Positions 55,719 through 64,000 of a DNA stretch of 64,000 bases are shown here, in pieces. The position numbers and the translations under genes were made by a program. The DNA comes from Neoconidiobolus thromboides FSU 785. Taxonomy: Eukaryota > Entomophthoromycota > Entomophthoromycetes > Entomophthorales > Neoconidiobolaceae. Below the pieces are notes generated by a model that was not told where the DNA came from, did no database searches, and saw nothing but the letters and a program-made list of their open reading frames with translations. Location of the stretch: assembly GCA_025603075.1 (NCBI GenBank), contig MU626321.1, forward strand, positions 44,990 through 108,989, read 5' to 3'. Numbering within the stretch: the stretch's first letter is position 1; each line of letters begins with the position of its first letter.

Positions 55719-58447
55719 TCATTGTTTTAAATGCTTTAAAATTTCCACAATTGATACCATTTCAGCATGAGGGGTGTCCAAGGGATGACCAGTATTTGGG
55801 AATAAAAATAATCTGATTTTAAAATTAGTATAAATTCTAACAAGTGATTAATAAATAATGACTTACTTTGCTAATTTGTTATTATAAGATTGAATTAAAT
55901 GATAATAATGAAAAGATTGAGACTTTGGTACTCGATAATCATGATCACCAATTAATAATAAAATTGGTGTTTTTAATTTAGAAATATACTGAAGTGGAGA
56001 CTGTTTATCTAATTTTATATAATCCTCTGAAGTTAATATAGGCAATTTATTAAAGTCAAACTTTAATCCAGCTTCATAATAACACCTAAAGGAAATTATT
56101 GTAAAAATTAATGTTATTATAGTAATATAGAATACTATAATAATAGATATATAAAATAGAAACTCACCAATCTGGAATATCAGACACGGTAGAATTACAA
56201 GCTAATTGAATTACTGGATTTCTCATAATTGCTTTTTTATAATAATCAGGATATTGTCCAATTAAATGAGCGGTTAGAAAACCTCCATGACTACCTCCCA
56301 TTATATTAATATCTTTATATGAATATTCATTAACTATTTTTTCAATTGCAAACTAAAAAAAATAATATTAATATTTAAGTTCAATCAAATTTAGTTATTT
56401 GTTTATAGTTACGATAACTAATATTCGAGGCTAATTTTTACCTGGCAATCTTTAACATCTTTATCACCTAAATGACCAATTAAAGAGTTAACATAATCTT
56501 CTCCGTATCCTATGGAACCAGAATAATTTACTATATAAATAAATAATTGTTATATTATTATATTATTATATTATAAATAATTAGAACAACTAATTTACCA
56601 TGCAAAATATCATAACCATTTAATAACAAATGTAAATTTAATAAACTCCAATCTAAAGCATTACTACCATGAGGACCACCTTAAATTAAATTAACGAATA
56701 TCTTAACAAATAATCCCAGTTTATCATCATTCACTTACCATGAATATTTAATATGATTTTTTTATTATTAATATTATTAAATTGAGATGTTAATAATATA
56801 CACTCTAATGGATTATTTATTTCATTACGTATATTTAATACTTCCCATGATATTTTGTTATAATCTATAATTAATTTATTACTATAATTAAAAATCTCTT
56901 ATAACTTAGATTTACCTTCATCGATTTTCTTTTGTTGAATAACTTTCCATTCAACTTCAATAGTATTTTTATTATTTGGGTTTATTGTTCCTAACATCTA
57001 AAAATAATTTTATTATATTAAATAAATACTTAATAATTTAGTTACCAATTCAGAACTAACTTTAGGATTACTTCTATAAGCTAATATATAATCATTACAA
57101 TGATCTAATATTGTATAACTATAATTGCAATTATTGATAACTATTATGTTTAATATTAAAAAAGTACTATTAGTATTTAACATATGAAGTATTTTCTATT
57201 ATTTTTTACCTTCACTTAATAATAATACTTTATTTTCTTCTTTTAAAGAAATAGCTAAAATAACCTAGATAAAAAAAGATATTAAAACACATATTTAAAT
57301 AATATTAATAAATTAATTACTCTATAACAATTCCATTGTGAATTAACAATTAAATAATCTTCTTTATTAACTTTTAATATAGGTTTTTTAATTAAACTTT
57401 GACAATAAATTCCTGGAAATTGTTGATATTCGGCTGATTTTATTTCATCTAATAGGACTTTTTCATTACCCGTAGTCAAATTATACTATAAAACAAAACA
57501 AAATAAAATAGTTAAATTTAATATATACTTAACTTTACCTTCATTACTTGATTACAATGAAAATGAGCACCGCCCAATGAGTTTTTAAAATAAATTAAAT
57601 TCTCTTCATAAGTAACAATATTATAACAACTATAATTAATATCTGAAATTAGTTGTAATTTTCCATTATTTAAATTCAATAAATAAATTGATTTAGGTCG
57701 ATTATTACAATAAACATAACCTAATTTAATAGGATTAGTTTGAAACAAAGTTAAAATTAATTGATCATTATTTAATGGATGATATATAAATTCCACCGGT
57801 TCACCATAATCAGAAGAGATATCAATAGGTTTAATTAAATCATTCATTTGCTCTTCTTTAATTGAAAATGATTTTTTTAATATTGAAGCTAAGTCAATTG
57901 AAATCAGCTGAATTTTATTAGTTGAAGTTAAACTTTCTCCATAGGATTGAATATATTGATATTCTTTATTATCAAATTCATTTGTAATTCTTTTACCTTG
58001 AGCAAGATAAATTAATTTTTGATTCTTTAATTGAGGCTTAGAGAATGTATTAAAATTAACAAAGTTATCATGATATTCATTTAATTTTAAGATATTCATT
58101 AATTGATTATCTAAGTAAACTTCAATTTGAGGAATAGCTTTATCTCCTCCTTCTGATTTTCTATCATAGAATAAAATGGTAATGTTTTCTTGAACTAGTT
58201 TGTAACAATAATTACTGATTTCTTCATGTTGAAAATCAATTGTTTTAAATTCTGGTAAAGAATGAAGTAATAATTGAGTAGTATATTTTCGTGATTTTTT
58301 TTGAATATAATCTTTGATATTATAGTTGTAATGAATCTTGAGATTGTTATCAATTGAGGAAATGGTACCTGATACTATTGATAGTTCACTACCTAATTGC
58401 TTTTGTAAATTGGAGATAGTGTTGTAAGTAATAGTGTCAATGGACAT
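55719..58447 (-). CDS. APEH: Acylaminoacyl peptidase (S9C, APEH-type)
   Basis: Eleven exons join in phase: 58447-57539, 57485-57321, 57264-57210, 57140-57046, 56997-56916, 56864-56739, 56679-56599, 56530-56442, 56352-56168, 56085-55867 and 55812-55719, giving 699 aa, close to the 732 of mammalian APEH. The N-terminal ~440 residues form the beta-propeller, with the family stretch PIKLGYVYCNNRPKSIYLL. The alpha/beta-hydrolase part carries the oxyanion loop HGGPHGSNALDW, NYSGSIGYGEDY, the nucleophile serine in GGSHGG, the acid in GDHDYRVP and the histidine in NTGHPLDTPHAE. It removes N-acylated residues from peptides in the cytosol, upstream of the proteasome-linked peptide recycling route. The catalytic triad is complete. 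Introns are 40-60 nt, spread over the gene; the last exon encodes only 31 residues. Confidence 0.92.
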
Positions 58448-59093
58448 GATTGTTGAATAAAAAAATGAGATGAAGATGAAAATTCATTCAAAAGAGATTT
58501 TATGGGATACGTCATAAATCCGGGTTTTTACTTAAAGAATAAAAATTAAGGTTTAATAGAATATTATTAATCTAATGAAAAAAATTTATACTATTATTTA
58601 AAAAGTCGATATATTATAGCTGCCCTTTTATCTTTACGTATATGCATTTCTACTATATTGAGGATGTGTTTTTGTGTTTGAGAATTTTACTAACAAACTT
58701 TCCACGCAAATAGCGCTTAAAAAATGGAAAAAATAATGAAGTCAAAAAAAACACTCCTATACAATTGTTAACTATATATTAAAATACTACTACTTCAATC
58801 ATTAATTCAATCATGTTTAGGATCAATTATGATATAGGGTTGTTTAAAAAAATCAATTAACACCAAATTAATAAAAAACTAAAATAAATTATTTATTATC
58901 AATACTGTTGCCTATACAATAAGCAATACAAAAAACCTGAAATAGAAAGTGCAGATACAATGAGTTCATTTCATTTTTTATTAAAAGACTCAATCAAATC
59001 TTTTAATGTTTTTAGTTTAACAAATTAAACTAGAACTACTTGACTTTTAGTCAACACAAAAAAGAGACTCTATTAGTAGGGAGCATCTAAAGA
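58448..59093. other. Intergenic region with one MITE
   Basis: 650 bp between the peptidase start and a tRNA gene. MITE at 58659; no other feature. Confidence 0.45.
58659..58759 (+). mobile_element. MITE-like element
   Basis: TGAGGATGTGTTTTTGTG, AGAATTTTACTAACAAACTT, CAAATAGCGCTTAAAAAATG, ends ACACTCCTA. Confidence 0.8.
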
Positions 59094-59166
59094 AGCCTAA
59101 TATGGGGCTCGAACCCATGACCCTGAGATTAAAAGTCTCATGCTCTACCGACTGAGCTAATCAGGC
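59094..59166 (-). tRNA. tRNA-Lys (UUU)
   Basis: 73 nt on the minus strand. Acceptor stem GCCTGAT/ATTAGGC (one G-U pair), D arm GCTC...GAGC, anticodon arm TGAGA-CTTTTAA-TCTCA with anticodon TTT, T arm ATGGG-TTCGAGC-CCCAT. No intron; no genomic CCA. Sequence identical to the gene at 63549. Confidence 0.95.
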
Positions 59167-59593
59167 TATTCTATTTGTTATACCTTAACAGTAAAGATTA
59201 AATATATAGCTTTAATAATAACTAATTCTCTTCAGAATAATTTCCATACCACCCTTCTATGCCATCTACTTATAGACCTTTTTTTCAGGTACCATTCTAA
59301 GCTGGGTTGTAACAGCCATTCCATCACTTTTTCACATCTAAAACCTTTTATAAAATGAGGTAAATGAACTATCTTTAAAAATTAAATATATATGATTGTC
59401 CTAACAGATTTTAAAAATGAAATGATTTGTTGCACTATCAAATCAATGAACTTTCTCAATGTTTTGGTATTTTAAGTATATTGAATTAGTCAAATTTAAT
59501 TTTTCTAGATCAATCATAACATTATAAAAATGACACATTAAAATTCTATATATTGATGTAATTTTGTTTTTATATCTCTTCATCTTTATAAAT
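59167..59593. other. Spacer upstream of F-box-like copy 4
   Basis: The segment around 59290 (CTAAGCTGGGTTGTAACAG) has a weaker match near 61945 (CTAAGCTGAGTTATAAGAA), upstream of copy 5, suggesting the duplicated unit extended beyond the coding region. Confidence 0.4.
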
Positions 59594-60934
59594 AATGAAA
59601 TTTGATCAACTGCCAAGTGATCTATTTATGAAACATTTAATTAGACCAATATAAGAGAACTGCTTAATTTACATTTATTAAATAAAAGCTTATCTATTAT
59701 CATAGACAAGGGCATCAAGTATAAATTAATTTATTCAAAGTACACTGAGGATGACCATGGGAGAATTGAAGGAAACTTAGTAAAAGTTTAGATTACCCAA
59801 ACTTTTTCAACTATAAAAAAGAGTTTATCTTAAAAAACGGTGGGACGACGAGACATTTAACTGTTTATTATAATAGCATTGTTTTGACTAATTGTTGCCC
59901 AAATTTAACAACCATTACTTATCTTTGCTCTGGGTCTATTCTTGCTACAGTTGATAAAATCTAAATCTAGTTACCCAAATTAAGAAGATATTTCAGATTC
60001 TACTATGGCTAGTTATTCTACAGTATTGAATTTATTTGAGAGAGATATGAGTCAAATCGAAGTTTTATATATTGAATATTGAGCTGGAGTATAAAAGAAA
60101 TAATCGAGTTTTTGAATTCAGAGGAAATAAGGTCCCTATAGATCTTTTATTATGCTACCTTGTTTTTTAATGAATTGAATAGAATTGAAGGAGGATTTAT
60201 TAATTTAAAAGTATTGCATATGGAATCAAATATATTTTTATCAAGTCTAAGCCTAATCCAAATATAAACTTTATCTCTTGTTTAAAATTTAAAATTAAAG
60301 GTTATTTTGACTCCAAGTTCGGTATTAATGTTTTTGGTAAACTTAGCAAATTTAAGAGTGTAAAACTAAATGACAAATCTTGTTCTTTTTCAGATATAAA
60401 AAACAGAAACAATATGATTTTAGCAGAAATTACTAACTTACTTCTTTAGGCCATTTTTATACGTATGATCCAATAAATTATGATTTATTAAAAATATCAA
60501 CATTACAAGAAATATGTGTCCTTGATTTAGTAATGGGACTTTTAGAAGCTGTTTATTTATTATTAAACATAAAAAGGATTCACATCGATGATTTATCTTT
60601 TGCCACTTCAATATTAACTAGCGACTTTAGTTTTGATACAGATGATGTTAATAAAAATACTAGCTATGATACATACAAATATGATTTTATAAATAAGATC
60701 GCAGTTGATTCCATCAATGGAGTTAACTTTAAAGACTCTTTTTGTTTATTAGAACTTTTCCCAAACCTTAAAGCAATTAAGCTTATTGATTTTATATTAA
60801 AAGATATAGATCCTGAAATTAACTATGGGCTTACTACTCCTTTATTAATCATTGTTCCTGATGTACCTACTATCGATAATGAGCTTTACGATAAACTCAT
60901 AAATATTCCATTATTAGCTTGGCTAAGTTTATAA
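59594..60934 (+). pseudogene. F-box/LRR-like family, decayed copy 4
   Basis: Plus strand. ATG at 59594 opens MKFDQLPSDLFMKHLI, then a TAA at codon 20. Homology continues in the next frame (IRELLNLHLLNKSLSIIIDK, YKLIYSKYTEDD), so a 1-nt frameshift near 59648 broke the F-box. More frame changes and stops follow (LTVYYNSIVLTNCCPNLTTI, YSTVLNLFERDMSQIEVLYI). The last 133 codons (60533-60934) are open and include FKDSFCLLELFPNLKAIKLI, IDPEINYGLTTPLLIIVPDV and the family end DKLINIPLLAWLSL. This is the only copy whose C-terminal LRR part is intact. It is a relic unless the C-terminal part is expressed alone. Confidence 0.75.
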
Positions 60935-61233
60935 ACAATATAACATTTAATTCATCATGCTTTTTATTATAATTATCTTAATAAAAATTTATAAGCCTTT
61001 TGTTTATTTTATTGTTGCATTATATTTTAGTTACAGATACTAATAAAGCGTTTATAGATATTTTTTCCTTGAATACCTTTTTAATAATACCTACAATAGC
61101 CAAATGCATTATCAACGTAAAAAATTAACTTCCAGATATAACGTTGATATTAAATACTTTATTGATTTATTCAATACTGTTTATTGTAATTCAGAATCAT
61201 GAAACTATCATCTATAAATAAACCACTAATATA

Positions 61234-61334
61234 TGGGAATGTTTTTTTTGACTTCATTATTTTTTCCATTTTTTAAGCCCTATTTGAGGGAAAAAACTAT
61301 CACTAAAATCCTTAAACATAAAAATACATCCCCA
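61234..61334 (-). mobile_element. MITE-like element
   Basis: TGGGAATGTTTTTTTTGA, TTAAGCCCTATTTGAGGG, AAAATCCTTAAACATAAAAA, ends ACATCCCCA; TA on both sides. Confidence 0.8.
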
Positions 61335-61628
61335 TATATTAAATAGATATATACTCAATAATTGATGGAATTTAATCTTTTTGTAAAAATATTAGTTCGC
61401 ATAATGAATACCTTAAATCAATATTAAAATGTTTATTTTTTACATATTTTTGTATGAATTAATAAAGGGCTTTTTAAAATAGACTTTAGGTTTTTTCGTC
61501 TTGCATCAACTAACGTTAATCATTCGGTTTTTACTTATTTCTTATGCTCATAATAATTGTTTTAGTAATTTTTAAATCAATAAAATAATAAAAAGGTAGT
61601 CGACTATATTTAGTTTGAAAACAAATAA

Positions 61629-61728
61629 TGGGGATGTTTTTTTGTGTTTAAGAATTTTACTAACAATCTTTCTACTCAAATAGCGCTTAAAAAATGGAAA
61701 AATAATGAAATCAAAAAAAACATCCCCT
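61629..61728 (+). mobile_element. MITE-like element
   Basis: TGGGGATGTTTTTTTGTG, TTAAGAATTTTACTAAC, CTACTCAAATAGCGCTTAAA, ends ACATCCCCTA. Confidence 0.85.
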
Positions 61729-62564
61729 AATGTTGATGTTAAAATACAATTAATAATTTATTTAAGCAAAATTTTTCATAGAAAAAAGCATTGAATCTGA
61801 TTAGATGAAACTAATTTGCTATATTTAGTAAATTATTTTTTGGCCAAATTAGACCAAAAAACCAGCTGTCTATAATTATTTACTTCCTTCATAGCATCTA
61901 TATTATCTTTGGGTTACTCGCTTTTCCACTCTTTCTCCTGTAGCCTTCTAAGCTGAGTTATAAGAACTATACTCATATCCTTTGAAATTTTAAATATGGC
62001 TACATATATGAAGTAATTGGATTTACTTTCAAAATCAGTAACTTGAATAACAGTGGCGTTTTGATCCGTTAAGTTGTGTAAAATGGCCTGTTTATAACCC
62101 CAAATTAATAAGTCTTCAGACTTTCATAATCTCTAAATAAGTTAGGTTTGTTGATTGAATGTCTTCCAGATTTATTGGTATCACCGCTTCTATGACAATA
62201 TTACACAGAGGAGACAAATTTAGGGGATTTTTATTAATTTATATTAAGGGATAAAAATTGACAAAGTGAAATTTCTTTTGGTAAACTTGTTAATTTAGCA
62301 AAATTACCAAATACTGAGGGCTATAGAGGTAGACTTTCTCTGGTATTATGATAAATTATGAAATTAAAAGTAAAGAATCTATTATACATATTAGAATGAA
62401 TATTTAGGTTAGAACAGCCAAGTGCAACAACAGTTATATATGATATTATTCAATATTGTCTAGAATTGCTAAATTTATCTGAAGATATAAAAAAAGAACA
62501 AAATGTTGACATCAAACAAATAAATTATTGGTTTTCTTACTTTACTATGTTACATTTTGAAAAA

Positions 62565-63031
62565 ATGAAGCTTGGTTAACTACCTGATGGTTTACTATTT
62601 AAAATATTCAATAGGCTAGCATAAGGTGATTTTTTAATTTATAACTATTAGTCAAAGATTTATCCAATATCATAGACAAGATTACTAAATATAAATTAAT
62701 ATATTTAAAGTATACTGAGGATGACTTTGGTGATGATACAGGAATTATGGGTAAGTTTAAAGCTTAAAGCTTAAAGTTATCAAACTTTATTAAACATTAA
62801 AGAGAGCTTTTTTTAAAGATAAACTGATAATGGGGCATCTAATTGTAAATAATGAAACTTTTGATTTTGTAAACTATTGTCCAAATTTAACAGCTACAAC
62901 TTATCATGATTATCACAGGATTGTTACCAAAGATAACAAAGCAAAAACTCAGTAACTAAAACTAAAAAAGTCATCTGTAGAAGCTATTTTTATCAATTCT
63001 CCTCTAATACTACAGTTATTTAAAAAGTATA
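62565..63031 (+). pseudogene. F-box/LRR-like family, decayed copy 5, cut by a MITE
   Basis: Plus strand. ATG at 62565 gives MKLG then TAA at the Gln codon, the same nonsense position as copy 3, followed by LPDGLLFKIFNRLA and another TAA. Homology continues in other frames (LLVKDLSNIIDKITKYKLIY, LKYTEDDFGDD; MGHLIVNNETFDFVNYCPNL). It ends at LLQLFKKY, exactly where the MITE at 63032 begins; no family sequence is found beyond the MITE, so the 3' half is lost. Confidence 0.75.
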
Positions 63032-63130
63032 TGAGGATGTTTCTTTTGGTTTCATTACTTTTTCCATCTTTTAAGCACTATTTGAGCGGAAAAATCGCCA
63101 GTAAATTCTTAAACAAAAAAACACACCCAC
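63032..63130 (-). mobile_element. MITE-like element at the break of F-box-like copy 5
   Basis: TGAGGATGTTTCTTTTGG, TTTTAAGCACTATTTGAGCG, ends ACACACCCACA. Confidence 0.75.
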
Positions 63131-63548
63131 AAATAAAACAAGAAATGTATTTAAAAATTATTAATTAACTTATTTTTTATGTTAAAATTTTTTATTAAAA
63201 TATATATCTGTAAAATAGTAGAAATAAACTTTTTAGCTAATTTAAGCAGGTATGTTTATATATTTTAAAAAGTATGCTATACAAAATATTTTCAAATAAT
63301 TATTTTAAAATGCTTGTGAAATTTAAGAGTAGTTATTTTTTGTTATAATGATCCAAAGTGTTTATAAATGTTAATTTATGGAATTTATCACAAAATCTAA
63401 TTTAAAAAGTATTGACAGAAACAACATGTAAGACAAATAGAAATAGTTTACAGCATTAATATTCAGAATACAAAAATAGAAAAAATACAGACAACTAATA
63501 TAATTAATTATATAAAAAAAACTTCGTAAAATTATATAAGACAAGGCT
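63131..63548. other. AT-rich spacer before tRNA-Lys
   Basis: 420 bp, nothing recognisable. Confidence 0.35.
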
Positions 63549-63621
63549 GCCTGATTAGCTCAGTCGGTAGAGCATGAGACTTTTAATCTCAGGGTCATGG
63601 GTTCGAGCCCCATATTAGGCT
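63549..63621 (+). tRNA. tRNA-Lys (UUU), second identical copy
   Basis: 73 nt with the same stems and TTT anticodon as the minus-strand gene at 59094-59166; flanking sequences are unrelated by eye. Followed by TTTATTATTG, without a long T run for Pol III termination until the TTTTT at about 63638. Confidence 0.95.
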
Positions 63622-63783
63622 TTATTATTGAACAATTATTTTTATTAATCTTTGTAGCTTCAATATAATGTTTTTCAAAATAAAATTTGGTTTTAACCAA
63701 TCAAATTTTTGATTTTAAAACTTTTATTAGAAATATTATTAATTTTCCAATAAGATTCTTTGAACTTAAATAAAAAACACATC

Positions 63784-63883
63784 TGAGGATGTTTTTTTGT
63801 GTTTAGGATTTTACTGACGATTTTTCCGCTCAAATAGTGCTTAAAAAACGGAAAAAATAATGAAATCAAAAAAAACACCCTCG
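63784..63883 (+). mobile_element. MITE-like element
   Basis: TGAGGATGTTTTTTTGTG, CCGCTCAAATAGTGCTTAAA, ends AACACCCTCG followed by TA. Confidence 0.8.
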
Positions 63884-63900
63884 TATATATATTAGATAGC

Positions 63901-64000
63901 TTTGAAGTATCGCTTTGTCAGTCCCATGGTTAATTATAGAATAACAATCGCCTAAGCTGTTGTGTTCTTGAGTTCAGAGAAAATCAATCCCATGTTCTTA
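63901..64000 (-). mobile_element. LTR, third copy, partial (runs off the window)
   Basis: From TTTGAAGTATCGCTTTGTCAG onward it matches the first 100 bp of the copy at 35872. The first base pair reads TT instead of TG. Whether it is a solo LTR or part of a full element lies beyond the window. Confidence 0.8.

Larger units (their letters stand above)
60935..62564. other. Spacer between decayed copies 4 and 5, with two MITEs
   Basis: 1.6 kb. MITEs at 61234 and 61629. A 52-codon open stretch (EQPSATTVIYDIIQYCLELL...FTMLHFEK, from about 62415) runs in frame into the start of copy 5; it looks coding but I cannot place it. Short F-box/LRR-like fragments may lie near 62280-62340. Confidence 0.4.

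Overview
The window is nuclear DNA of an AT-rich fungus. Most multi-exon genes carry short introns of about 45-70 nt (GTAAG...TTAG type), and the genes read with the standard code. The content (mitochondrial uL3m, RPB7, HRD1, GPHR, DUF4436, a rhodopsin-like 7TM receptor, small secreted proteins) and the very low GC content best fit an early-diverging fungus of the Entomophthoromycotina, for example a Conidiobolus relative. That placement is inferred from gene content, not from a marker search.

Layout. 1-12966: a partial unknown gene, an SR-type splicing factor, an ASCC1-like gene, a YTA7/ATAD2-type AAA ATPase with no visible bromodomain, a second ASCC1-like gene with a degenerate catalytic motif, and an MFS transporter. 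13167-17222: two small secreted proteins and a 7TM receptor. 17223-20650: gene-free and rich in repeats. 20651-30452 is gene-dense and free of the ~100-bp repeat: uL3m, GPHR, RPB7, an unknown multi-exon gene and a DUF4436 membrane protein. 31660-34471: HRD1 ubiquitin ligase. 34472-38800: repeats, a solo LTR and an orphan coding fragment. 38814-43793: a second MFS transporter, a secreted glycine/glutamine repeat protein and a 2H-phosphoesterase. 45868-63031: five decayed copies of one F-box/LRR-like family, interrupted by an intact convergent pair (DHX35-type helicase and acylaminoacyl peptidase). Two identical tRNA-Lys(UUU) genes in opposite orientation bracket the last two decayed copies.

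Mobile DNA. About 27 copies of one ~100-bp MITE-like element (ends TGGGGATGT.../...ACATCCCCA, TA target duplication) lie in gene-poor stretches and in F-box pseudogenes, never in an intact exon. A 464-bp solo LTR (TG...CA) is present twice, with a third copy running off the right end. One LTR sits inside a MITE with a 4-bp target duplication (ATTC), which fixes the order of insertion.

The genes are mostly independent housekeeping units with no operon-like logic. Recurring themes are RNA biology (SR protein, two ASCC1-like proteins, a further 2H phosphoesterase, DHX35, RPB7, tRNA-Lys), ER/Golgi quality control (HRD1, GPHR), and recent birth and decay in the F-box-like cluster.
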